From Pasteurellaceae bacterium Orientalotternb1 (GTDB taxonomy: Bacteria > Pseudomonadota > Gammaproteobacteria > Enterobacterales > Pasteurellaceae), in assembly GCA_011455275.1 (NCBI GenBank), contig CP015028.1:2268911-2332910 (forward strand): DNA of 64,000 nucleotides. Direction: 5' to 3'. The notes under the pieces were generated by a model. That model was not told the DNA's origin and did not search any database. It saw only the letters and a list, made by a program, of their open reading frames with translations. Below, one piece after another: positions 18,210 through 27,408 of this stretch. Position 1 is the stretch's first letter, and each line of letters starts with the position of its first letter. The position numbers and the translations under genes are program-made.

Positions 18210-19061
18210 ATGATGCGAATCGTCCTTTTCCTTGCGACTAACTTTGCGGTGATGATCGTCTTGGGAATTATTTTGAGCGTAACTGGCATTGCGGGTAATA
18301 GCACTGGTGGCATTTTGATTATGTCATTGCTATTCGGTTTTGCGGGTTCATTGATTTCACTCTTTTTATCCAAAACGATGGCGTTGCGTTCGGTGGGAGC
18401 AGAAGTCATCAGCGAACCACGCAATAATGCAGAGCGTTGGCTAGTGGAAACGGTTAAACGCCAATCACAACAAGCAGGTATTCCAATGCCAGATGTGGCA
18501 ATTTATCACTCTGCCGACGTCAATGCCTTTGCAACAGGTGCGACTAAAAATAACGCTTTGGTTGCGGTAAGTACAGGCTTACTCAATACCATGACCCAAG
18601 ATGAAGCCGAAGCGGTAGTCGCTCACGAAGTGGCACACATTGCCAACGGCGATATGGTCACAATGACTTTATTACAAGGCGTGTTGAATACCTTTGTGAT
18701 TTTCTTATCTCGCATGATTGCCACCGCAGTATCTAGCACCCGAAACGAGAACGGTAGCGAAAGCCAAAGTTCTGGCATTTACTTCTTAGTGTCCATGGTG
18801 CTTGAAATTCTCTTCGGTGTGCTAGCAACCATTATTGCGATGTGGTTCTCTCGTTATCGTGAGTTCCGTGCTGATGAAGGCTCTGCCAACTTAGTCGGTA
18901 AAGAGAAAATGATTGCCGCATTACAACGCTTACAACGGGTTCACCAACCAGAAGAAATGCAAGGTTCACTTGCAGCCTTTATGATCAACGGCCCACGCAA
19001 AGAGCTCTTTATGAGCCACCCGCCGTTAGAAAAACGTATTGAAGCGTTGCGTAATCTTTAA
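18210..19061 (+). CDS. htpX: Heat-shock membrane protease HtpX
   Basis: Zinc metalloprotease of the inner membrane that degrades misfolded membrane proteins together with FtsH. The 283-residue protein starts [15 protein letters not shown] like other HtpX proteins; the longer in-frame extension upstream is unlikely because an AGGAG ribosome-binding site lies at 18194-18198. The active site HEVAH is at residues 139-143 with a downstream glutamate in FRADEGSA. Four membrane segments are visible. A bidirectional hairpin terminator follows. Confidence 0.94.
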   Translation: MMRIVLFLATNFAVMIVLGIILSVTGIAGNSTGGILIMSLLFGFAGSLISLFLSKTMALRSVGAEVISEPRNNAERWLVETVKRQSQQAGIPMPDVAIYHSADVNAFATGATKNNALVAVSTGLLNTMTQDEAEAVVAHEVAHIANGDMVTMTLLQGVLNTFVIFLSRMIATAVSSTRNENGSESQSSGIYFLVSMVLEILFGVLATIIAMWFSRYREFRADEGSANLVGKEKMIAALQRLQRVHQPEEMQGSLAAFMINGPRKELFMSHPPLEKRIEALRNL

Positions 19062-19069
19062 TCCAAACA

Positions 19070-19098
19070 AAAAATCAGGGCAAAGCCCTGATTTTTTA
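19070..19098. terminator. Bidirectional terminator between htpX and the AI-2E family gene
   Basis: A 12-bp stem (19070-19081 with 19085-19096, loop AAA) has T-runs on both strands and serves the convergent genes on either side. Confidence 0.9.
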
Positions 19099-19103
19099 TC
19101 CAA

Positions 19104-20150
19104 CTATACTAATTTTTCTTCTGGTACATCGCCAAGTAACAATGCATACCGTACCGTTCTCGAACTAGACTCCAATGCAATTTTTAACGCCATCGTAAGC
19201 GGTACTGACAGCAACATTCCAACGGTGCCTAAAATCCATCCCCAGAACAGTAACGATAAGAACACCACCAAGGTCGACAGCCCCAAAGTTCTCCCCATCA
19301 TTCGTGGTTCAAGGACGTTACCGACCACCATATTGATCCCAATCACGCCAACCGCCACACCGAAACCAACTGAAAAACCATTGAGTAGCAAGGCTTGCAC
19401 GATAATTGGCACACTGGCTAAAATTGAACCAATATTTGGAATATAGTTCAGTAAGAAACTTAACGTTCCCCATAAAACCGCATATTGCACGCCTGTCATT
19501 TCCAGTAGAAACCAGACGCTTAATCCTGTTAAAACACTCGTGGTTGTTTTCACACCAAGATAGCCGATCACCCCTTGTAGCACGCGGTTAAGCTGAATTT
19601 CAGTGCTACAGATTTCACTTTTGTTGCGACTCAAAATCATCGCAAAACGGTGTTTAGCGGTTGGGGCTTCAAACAACATAAAGACTACGACCAAAATTAG
19701 CACGAAAGTATCCGTGACTACCCCTGAAAAACTCAGTAACAGATTGCTCACTAAGTTCATCAAGCGACCTGGGTCAAAGCTATTTGAGAGCAAGTCTTGC
19801 GGAATAGGAATTTGCCATTTTTCTGCCAAGGCTAATAAGAAATTCATCCGCTCCGCCAGCAGCACTTTATAAGTTGGGATTGAAGCAGTAAATTCCTTAA
19901 CGGTACTGTTAATCAAACCAATTAGGAAAAACGAAATCAGCCCGAACAGTACAAATAACAAGCTGATCGCCAGCCATAAAGGGATTTTACGGTCAGTCAT
20001 CATTTTGATAATTGGCGAGCAGGTAATCGCAATAAATAGTGACAGCAAAAACGGAATAACAATTTCAGCCGCCAATTTTACCCCCGCCAAAATAATCACA
20101 ATGGCGGCCATCGTCACCAAAATACGAGAAATCGAAGGAGATTGATGCAT
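19104..20150 (-). CDS. AI-2E family transporter
   Basis: Membrane protein of the AI-2E (UPF0118) family. Members include TqsA (autoinducer-2 efflux) and PerM-type or ion/proton antiporter proteins, so the substrate here is open. The 348-residue protein has about eight membrane segments, including a long soluble central part (about residues 75-150) and the family signature YIPNIGSILASVPII with the later EPRMMGRTLGLS. It is transcribed towards htpX and ends at the shared terminator. An inverted USS pair precedes it. Confidence 0.85.
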   Translation of the reverse strand: MHQSPSISRILVTMAAIVIILAGVKLAAEIVIPFLLSLFIAITCSPIIKMMTDRKIPLWLAISLLFVLFGLISFFLIGLINSTVKEFTASIPTYKVLLAERMNFLLALAEKWQIPIPQDLLSNSFDPGRLMNLVSNLLLSFSGVVTDTFVLILVVVFMLFEAPTAKHRFAMILSRNKSEICSTEIQLNRVLQGVIGYLGVKTTTSVLTGLSVWFLLEMTGVQYAVLWGTLSFLLNYIPNIGSILASVPIIVQALLLNGFSVGFGVAVGVIGINMVVGNVLEPRMMGRTLGLSTLVVFLSLLFWGWILGTVGMLLSVPLTMALKIALESSSRTVRYALLLGDVPEEKLV

Positions 20151-20161
20151 AGAATTCCTTA

Positions 20162-20210
20162 TGCAAGCGGTCAGATTTGCAAAAAGTTTTGCGGATCTGA
20201 CCGCTTGTAA
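20162..20210. terminator. Inverted USS pair forming a long hairpin
   Basis: CAAGCGGTCAGAT (from 20163) faces ATCTGACCGCTTG (ending at 20208), with the USS tails completing the stem. It separates the cytochrome b562-like gene (ending 20214) from the start of the AI-2E family gene on the same strand, so it probably terminates the upstream transcript. Confidence 0.6.
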
Positions 20211-20213
20211 ACA

Positions 20214-20582
20214 TTATTTATACTCTGCGTGATAGCTTTCTTTCATTTTATTGAGCTTACTCACCGTGGTTTTTGCTTCATCTAACTTGCCCGCTGCAGC
20301 AAGTTCTTTCGCTTGTTCCACCACATCAATCACATCTTGCATACCAGCTTGGTAGCCTTTGAATTTTTCTTGGTCTTCATCAAGGCTAATTGGCATCGTT
20401 TGCTGGGCTTTTTTCGCCGCTGTTAAAAAGTTTTCCGCACCTTGTTGGAATTTTTCAGCTGACTCTGCACGCAATAAAGTCCCCATTTCACGTTGCATTT
20501 GGAACATTTCCATCATTACATTCGCCGTTGAGATGGTGGAAAAAGCCAACAACAAGACAGCAAATAATGCTTTAATTTTCAT
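20214..20582 (-). CDS. Cytochrome b562 family protein
   Basis: Small periplasmic four-helix-bundle protein related to cytochrome b562. From the ATG at 20582 it is 122 residues: a signal peptide (about 1-20, ending STA) and an all-helical mature part. The C-terminal SYHAEYK lines up with the haem-ligand histidine region of E. coli cytochrome b562 (AYHQKYR), and methionines near the mature N-terminus could supply the other ligand, though several are present and I cannot tell which. It lacks a CxxCH motif, so any haem would be non-covalent. Function in the cell is unknown. Confidence 0.75.
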   Translation of the reverse strand: MKIKALFAVLLLAFSTISTANVMMEMFQMQREMGTLLRAESAEKFQQGAENFLTAAKKAQQTMPISLDEDQEKFKGYQAGMQDVIDVVEQAKELAAAGKLDEAKTTVSKLNKMKESYHAEYK

Positions 20583-20608
20583 AGCGTTACTCCATTTTAC
20601 AAATACAA

Positions 20609-20638
20609 AAAAACGTGGAACGATCCGCCCCACGTTCA
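20609..20638 (-). terminator. Rho-independent terminator of fabB
   Basis: AACGTGG (20612-20618) pairs with CCACGTT (20630-20636); on the minus strand it is followed by a run of Ts. Confidence 0.8.
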
Positions 20639-20651
20639 AATAAAAAATCAA

Positions 20652-21869
20652 TTAACCGTTATATTTTTGGAACACTAAACAGGCGTTAGTACCACCAAAG
20701 CCAAAGCTATTTGACATCACAGTGGTTAAGGCTTTGTCTTGGCGTTCAGTCACGATATTTAAGCCTTCGGCTTGCTCGTCTAAGGTTTCAATGTTGATGC
20801 TTGGGGCAATGAAATCGTTATCTAACATCAATAATGAATAGATTGCTTCGTGTGCACCTGCAGCACCGAGCGAGTGTCCAGTCATTGATTTGGTTGATGA
20901 AATCGCAGGAGATTTATCGCCAAACACTTCACGAATTGCACCAAGTTCTTTCACATCGCCCACAGGGGTTGAAGTGCCGTGTACATTGATATATTCCACT
21001 TCACCGTTTACAGTTGCAAGAGCTTGTTGCATACAACGTACTGCGCCTTCACCGCTTGGTGCCACCATATCATAGCCGTCAGAAGTGGCACCGTAGCCCA
21101 CGATTTCGGCGTAAATTTTCGCACCACGTTTGAGAGCGTGTTCCAGTTCTTCAACCACAACCACTGCACCACCACCTGCGATAACAAAGCCATCACGGTT
21201 AGCATCATAAGCACGGCTTGCTTTAGTTGGGGTCTCGTTATATTTGGTCGAAACCGCTCCCATCGCATCAAATTCTGTTGCACATTCCCAAGAAAGTTCT
21301 TCCGCACCACCTGCGAAAACCACATCTTGTTTGCCTAATTGGATCAACTCCATTGCGTGACCGATACAGTGAGCAGAAGTCGCACAAGCGGAGCTGATGG
21401 AGTAGTTTACCCCACGAATTTTATATGGTGTTGCTAAACAGGCTGAAACACTGGATGCCATGGTTTTGGTCACGGCATAAGGCCCGACTCCTTTCACACC
21501 ACGTGGACCACGCACCGCATCACAGGCTATAAGTTGGCTACGAGCAGATCCTGTTCCTGCACCGATGACTAAACCAGTACGATCATTTGAAACTTGATCT
21601 TCGCTTAAACCCGAATCTTCAATGGCTTCTTTCATTGAAAGATAGGCATAAGCCGCCGCATCACCCATAAAGCGATAAATTTTACGATCAATCAGTTCCG
21701 CAGGATTCAATTTAATCGTTCCTGCAATTTGGCTACGCATCCCCATTTCTTGGAATTCTGGCACAAACTCGATGCCTGATTTGCCTTCACGCAGTGATGC
21801 CAACACTTCTTCTTTGTTATTACCGATACTTGAAATAACACCTAAACCCGTGATTACGACTCTTTTCAT
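20652..21869 (-). CDS. fabB: 3-oxoacyl-ACP synthase I
   Basis: Condensing enzyme of fatty-acid elongation, needed for unsaturated fatty acids. The 405-residue protein carries the Cys-His-His set: C162 in SSACATSAH, a histidine in [10 protein letters not shown] and one in [16 protein letters not shown]. The length and the N-terminus [13 protein letters not shown] match FabB closely. It appears monocistronic, with its own terminator. Confidence 0.96.
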   Translation of the reverse strand: MKRVVITGLGVISSIGNNKEEVLASLREGKSGIEFVPEFQEMGMRSQIAGTIKLNPAELIDRKIYRFMGDAAAYAYLSMKEAIEDSGLSEDQVSNDRTGLVIGAGTGSARSQLIACDAVRGPRGVKGVGPYAVTKTMASSVSACLATPYKIRGVNYSISSACATSAHCIGHAMELIQLGKQDVVFAGGAEELSWECATEFDAMGAVSTKYNETPTKASRAYDANRDGFVIAGGGAVVVVEELEHALKRGAKIYAEIVGYGATSDGYDMVAPSGEGAVRCMQQALATVNGEVEYINVHGTSTPVGDVKELGAIREVFGDKSPAISSTKSMTGHSLGAAGAHEAIYSLLMLDNDFIAPSINIETLDEQAEGLNIVTERQDKALTTVMSNSFGFGGTNACLVFQKYNG

Positions 21870-21989
21870 TCTTTCCTCTGAATTTGAGATTTAAAAAACG
21901 GCACTATTCTACACCCTTTCCACCGAAGCCTGAACCGCTAAATGCAAGCAAACGGTCAGATCCGAGCTGTTTTTTTACCCATTTTGATG

Positions 21990-22018
21990 AATAAAACGCA
22001 CCTTTTTGGTGCGTTTGG
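21990..22018 (-). terminator. Rho-independent terminator of purA
   Basis: AAACGCACC (21994-22002) pairs with GGTGCGTTT (22008-22016) over a five-base loop, with T-rich sequence following on the minus strand, 11 bases after purA. Confidence 0.85.
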
Positions 22019-22027
22019 TTTATTTAA

Positions 22028-23344
<1,317 letters not shown>

Positions 23345-23422
23345 TTAACATGTTTGGTCATTTGCAAAATTTTTACAAAATGTGACCGCTTGTAGATAAA
23401 TGAAAATTCACCGCTGATTCAA

Positions 23423-23452
23423 ATTCTGCTCCCGCTAAAGCGGGGGCAGAAT
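23423..23452. repeat. Short family B repeat remnant
   Basis: A 30-bp inverted repeat, ATTCTGCTCCCGC then GCGGGGGCAGAAT with a four-base centre, matching the two ends of the 139-142 bp family B elements brought together. A reverse USS (core ending about 23394) lies roughly 30 bp away. It is in the hflC-purA gap. Confidence 0.65.
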
Positions 23453-23470
23453 TTTAAAAATAACAGATAA

Positions 23471-23494
23471 AAAGACCCGATTACTCGGGTCTTA
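23471..23494 (-). terminator. Rho-independent terminator of hflKC
   Basis: AAGACCCGA (23472-23480) pairs with TCGGGTCTT (23485-23493) around TTAC; the minus strand continues with TTTTTA. It lies just after the hflC stop. Confidence 0.85.
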
Positions 23495-23501
23495 GATACA
23501 A

Positions 23502-24389
23502 CTATTTTGTAGGTACTTGCATAAAGCGGAAGAATTGGCTGTCCGGTTTAAGTAGCATCATATTGTTCTTGCCTTCGGCGAAGCTCTCTTCATAGGCTTT
23601 TAGGCTACGAATAAAGCTATAAAACTCTGGTTCTTGGTTAAAGGCATCGGCGTAGATTTTCGCCGCCTGTGCATCACCTTGACCTTTCAATTCTTCGGAT
23701 GTTTTATTTGCATTAGCTAAAATTAGTACCACTTTTCTATCAACATCTGCACGAATAAATTCGGCCTTTTCTTCCCCTTGAGAACGGTGTTCACGAGCCA
23801 CCGCCGCACGTTCAGCTTGCATCCTTTGGTAGATAGAAGAAGACACTTCGTTCGGTAAGTTGATCTGCTTTACCCGTACATCAACCACTTCGATACCGAG
23901 TTTTTCTGCACCGTCCTCACCTGCATTCAAAGCTTTTTGTGCCCCAGCCATCAATTCGCCACGGGAGCCTGAAACAATGTCTTTAATGGTGCGAGAACCG
24001 ATTTCAGAACGCAAACGGTCGTTGACTTTACGTCGTAACAAATCAGATGCTTTTTGATAATCACCACCCGTTGCGGTGTAAAATTGCCCGAAATCACTGA
24101 TTTTCCATTTCACATAGGAATCGACCAACAAGTCTTTTTTCTCAACGGTGACGAAGCGGTCTTCTTGTCCATCAAGCGTTTGAATACGGGCACTCAAGGT
24201 TTTGAGCTGATCAATCATCGGCACTTTGAAATGCAAACCTGGTTCGTAAACCACTACTTTGTTGTCTGCATCACGATGCACTTTGTTAAAACGCAACATT
24301 ATGCCGCGTTGCCCTTCTTGCACCACGATAATCGACTGAAACAGCACAAACACCACCACAGCTAAAATTGGAAATAACAGTTTACGCAT
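23502..24389 (-). CDS. hflC: HflC, modulator of FtsH protease
   Basis: SPFH/stomatin-family protein that, with HflK, forms a large membrane complex around FtsH and limits its action on membrane proteins. The 295-residue protein has one N-terminal membrane segment (about 5-22) followed by the band-7 domain (about 23-190) and a helical region with the conserved AERAAVAREHRSQGEEKAE stretch. It starts 2 bases after hflK ends, so the two are translated together. Confidence 0.95.
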   Translation of the reverse strand: MRKLLFPILAVVVFVLFQSIIVVQEGQRGIMLRFNKVHRDADNKVVVYEPGLHFKVPMIDQLKTLSARIQTLDGQEDRFVTVEKKDLLVDSYVKWKISDFGQFYTATGGDYQKASDLLRRKVNDRLRSEIGSRTIKDIVSGSRGELMAGAQKALNAGEDGAEKLGIEVVDVRVKQINLPNEVSSSIYQRMQAERAAVAREHRSQGEEKAEFIRADVDRKVVLILANANKTSEELKGQGDAQAAKIYADAFNQEPEFYSFIRSLKAYEESFAEGKNNMMLLKPDSQFFRFMQVPTK

Positions 24390-24391
24390 TG

Positions 24392-25624
24392 TTAAAATCT
24401 CCCTTTACGTGCTGGCACGACAGCCTCTTCGACAACATCTGAACTATTTGTAGTAGCTGGAACAGATTGTGTTGGCTGTTGATAAATTGGCAGTGCCGCT
24501 CTTGGTTGCTCCGTAACAAGCGGTCGGTTTGATGGATTATTTTGCAAAAGTTTGTCTATTGGCAACACAGTCAAATTATTGCTATTTGTCCCATCCATCA
24601 TCACTTTTGGCGTGTTTTTCATCACTTTTTCCATCGTTTGAATATACAAACGCTCACGCATAATTTCAGGTGCTGCTTTATATTCAGGGAGAAGCTTAAT
24701 GAAACGTTCTACTTCCCCTTGTGCATTTAATACGACTTGCTCTTTATACGCATTAGCCTGTTCTAAAATACGCTGTGCTTGACCACGAGCAATTGGCTCT
24801 TGTCCACGTGCATAGGCTTCTGCTTCACGAATTAAACGCTGTTCGTCTTCCTGGGCTTTAATTGCATCATCAAATGCCGCTTTCACTTCTTCTGGTGGGC
24901 GAGCATACTGGAAGTTCACGTCTGTGACTAATAACCCCATATCGTAAGTTTTGATAATATCCCGTAACGCATTCCACGTTTTTTCACGCACAACGGCTCG
25001 TCCTGTAGTTAAAATATCGTCCATAGTCATATGACCGATAACATAACGCAAAGCACTGTCTGTTGCTTGTTTTAGGCTTTCGTCGGGTTTGCTCACGTTA
25101 AATAGATATTTTGCTGGATCTTCCACACGATATTGCACCGTCATCTCAACACGAACCATATTTTCATCTTTGGTTAGCATTGAACCACTCGTATTGAGCT
25201 CTGAAATTCGCTCAATATTCACGGGGATCACACTATCAATAAAAGTGGGTTTCCAGTTCAAGCCAGGTTGAACAATATCATTCAATTTCCCAAAACGTGT
25301 CACCACTCCACGCTCTGCTTCTTGTACAGTATAAAAACCAGAAGCTCCCCATACAATTGCACCTAACACAAGGGCTACTGGTAATAGTTTACTTATTGGA
25401 AATGAAGGTGGATTACGGTTAGAACTTGAACCATTTCCCTTGTTTCCACCGCCCATTTTTTTGAGCAAATTATTAAAAATTTCTTCTAGATCAGGCGGTT
25501 GCTGATCATTTTGTTTATGCTTAGGCTCTTGCTCTGAGTTTGATGAGCCTTGTTGCTGTTCAGGCTTTTTCTGTCCAGGTCTACCCCAAGGATCTTGCTG
25601 ATTGCCTGATTCGTTCCACGACAT
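24392..25624 (-). CDS. hflK: HflK, modulator of FtsH protease
   Basis: Partner of HflC in the FtsH-associated membrane complex. From the ATG at 25624, behind a GGAGA ribosome-binding site, it is 410 residues: a proline/glutamine-rich cytoplasmic N-terminus beginning MSWNESGNQQDPWG, a membrane segment near residues 80-98, the band-7 domain (about 100-290) and a low-complexity C-terminal tail. Part of that tail (NNPSNRPLVTEQ) is encoded by a USS near 24522. A four-residue longer start is possible but has no ribosome-binding site. Confidence 0.94.
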   Translation of the reverse strand: MSWNESGNQQDPWGRPGQKKPEQQQGSSNSEQEPKHKQNDQQPPDLEEIFNNLLKKMGGGNKGNGSSSNRNPPSFPISKLLPVALVLGAIVWGASGFYTVQEAERGVVTRFGKLNDIVQPGLNWKPTFIDSVIPVNIERISELNTSGSMLTKDENMVRVEMTVQYRVEDPAKYLFNVSKPDESLKQATDSALRYVIGHMTMDDILTTGRAVVREKTWNALRDIIKTYDMGLLVTDVNFQYARPPEEVKAAFDDAIKAQEDEQRLIREAEAYARGQEPIARGQAQRILEQANAYKEQVVLNAQGEVERFIKLLPEYKAAPEIMRERLYIQTMEKVMKNTPKVMMDGTNSNNLTVLPIDKLLQNNPSNRPLVTEQPRAALPIYQQPTQSVPATTNSSDVVEEAVVPARKGRF

Positions 25625-25724
25625 AATTCTCTCCAAGAAAATCTATTAACGCATCTTTTTTGCAAAAAACACAAGCGTTTGATTGTACCTATTTACATCT
25701 GCTTTGACTAGGCTAAAGATACAA

Positions 25725-26792
25725 TTATTTTACATCTCGCCACCACTTATCGGTTTGGGTATTCTGATCAAAAACTTGCCCTATTTTTGGCGTCATCACC
25801 GAGATCCCAGCTTGCTCGACAAGTGGAATACTCCGCTCTACGGGTTCACTCCAAGGGTGAATAGATAATGCATATGCAGCCCAATGTACGGGAACAAACC
25901 TTTTTGCTCTAACAAGACTCACCGCTTCTGCAGTTTGTTCTGGTAGCATGTGGTTATCAATCCACGTGGTGTTATATTGCCCATTTTCTACGAAAGCAAC
26001 ATCAAAAGAACCAAATCGTTCTCCAATTTCACGGAAGTGAACACCATCACCAAAGGCAGAATCCCCCGAATAGTAGATTTTTTCTGATGACGTTTGAAAA
26101 ACATAACCCGCCCACAAAGTTTTATTACGATCTAACCCGCTTCGTCCAGTATTGTGCCATGCAGGTACAGACGTAATATTGAGTTCTCCTACTTGGGTTG
26201 ATTGCCACCAGTCCAGTTCTTGAATGCGTTCAGGCTCAATTCCCCATTTTTGCAGAAGAACTCCGACCCCAAGCGGTACAATAAAACCTGTTTTATGTGG
26301 CTTATAATATTCAATTACGTCCCGATCTAAATGATCATAATGATTATGGCTTAATACAATCCAATCTATGGGAGGAAGTTGAGAAAGCGATGCGGGAGGA
26401 GCCTGAAAACGCTCGCCCATTAAAGAAACAGGTGAAACGGATTGGGCAAAAACAGGATCAATAAAAATCGTTTGACCATTGACTCTTGTTAATAATGAAC
26501 TGTGTCCAAACCAAACAAATTTCGCAAGTTCTGAATTCGCAAGAAACGCTGAAAAATCAGGCTGTTCGGTTGGTAATGGAGCAGGTGGAGCGAACTTTTC
26601 TTTATGCACAACCATTTGCCATAAAGCATCCAGCAATTCAATTTTATCCATCTCTTTGTCTGGAACAGCATTAAAAAATCGCTGTTCTTCTAGTGAATAA
26701 TGATCACTTTTTGGATAAATAGGATAAGTATCTGGATAAAGTGCGTATCCACCGCCTAATAATAATCCTAATGCTATTCCATATTTTTTCAA
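25725..26792 (-). CDS. Metallo-beta-lactamase fold hydrolase
   Basis: Metallo-beta-lactamase superfamily hydrolase most like the NAPE-phospholipase D / UlaG-like group. The 355-residue protein has an N-terminal hydrophobic segment (about 4-18) that could be an anchor or signal, and the metal-binding motif SHNHYDHLD near residue 150, followed by the second-half ligands in WHNTGRSG, YSGDSAFGDG and VPVHWAAY. The substrate is not known; in this group both phospholipid-like and sugar-lactone substrates occur. It is divergent from trxA. Confidence 0.82.
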   Translation of the reverse strand: MKKYGIALGLLLGGGYALYPDTYPIYPKSDHYSLEEQRFFNAVPDKEMDKIELLDALWQMVVHKEKFAPPAPLPTEQPDFSAFLANSELAKFVWFGHSSLLTRVNGQTIFIDPVFAQSVSPVSLMGERFQAPPASLSQLPPIDWIVLSHNHYDHLDRDVIEYYKPHKTGFIVPLGVGVLLQKWGIEPERIQELDWWQSTQVGELNITSVPAWHNTGRSGLDRNKTLWAGYVFQTSSEKIYYSGDSAFGDGVHFREIGERFGSFDVAFVENGQYNTTWIDNHMLPEQTAEAVSLVRAKRFVPVHWAAYALSIHPWSEPVERSIPLVEQAGISVMTPKIGQVFDQNTQTDKWWRDVK

Positions 26793-27003
26793 TTTTATGA
26801 TTTCCCAGCTTTTATATCAGACTTTGCAGTGTGTGAATTATGCGGCTAAATTTCAATACAAGCGGTCAATTCCTTGCAAAATTTTACAAATTTCATTGCA
26901 AATATTTAAAGTTTATCATTTCAGTGCATAAAAAAATAATTGCAACAATCAAATAATGCCTCTTGAAAAACACATCATTAATCTCTATCTTGTGCAACAC
27001 ATC

Positions 27004-27025
27004 AAACGCCATTGGCGTTTTTTCT
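27004..27025 (+). terminator. Hairpin with T-run just upstream of trxA
   Basis: AAACGCC (27004-27010) pairs with GGCGTTT (27014-27020), followed by TTTTC. It has the form of an intrinsic terminator but sits only about 25 bases before the trxA start with no gene ending ahead of it on this strand. It may be an attenuator in a trxA leader or the end of a small RNA. Confidence 0.5.
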
Positions 27026-27048
27026 TTTCATTTAAATAAGGAAACATT

Positions 27049-27363
27049 ATGAGCAGCGTAATTCATACAACTGATGCCACTTTTGAAAAAGACGTTTTAC
27101 AATCTGACGTACCCGTATTATTAGACTTCTGGGCACCTTGGTGTGGCCCTTGCCGTGCAATCGGCCCAGTATTAGACGATTTAGCCGCAAAAGTGGGGGA
27201 TAAAGCACGCATTGTAAAAATGAATGTTGATGAAAACCAACAAATTCCAGCAGAATTTGGCGTGCGTAGCATTCCATACCTTCTCATTTTCAAAAATGGT
27301 GAAGTGGTTGCCCAACAAGTTGGTGCACAAAACTTGCCCGCATTTTTAGAAAAATTAGCCTAA
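27049..27363 (+). CDS. trxA: Thioredoxin
   Basis: Cytoplasmic dithiol reductant for ribonucleotide reductase and other proteins. The 104-residue protein has the classic active site WCGPC (C32, C35) and the cis-proline motif [19 protein letters not shown] ribosome-binding site precedes the ATG at 27049. The preceding 256-bp gap holds a reverse-complement divergent gene start, a USS and the terminator-like hairpin noted above. A shared bidirectional terminator follows. Confidence 0.95.
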   Translation: MSSVIHTTDATFEKDVLQSDVPVLLDFWAPWCGPCRAIGPVLDDLAAKVGDKARIVKMNVDENQQIPAEFGVRSIPYLLIFKNGEVVAQQVGAQNLPAFLEKLA

Positions 27364-27371
27364 TCTAACTA

Positions 27372-27408
27372 AAAAGCCAGTTTTAATACGATCTTAAAAC
27401 TGGCTTTT
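27372..27408. terminator. Bidirectional terminator between trxA and cyaA
   Basis: A perfect 15-bp stem (27372-27386 with 27394-27408) around a seven-base loop, with A-run and T-run sides. Its far arm overlaps the cyaA stop codon region. Confidence 0.9.
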
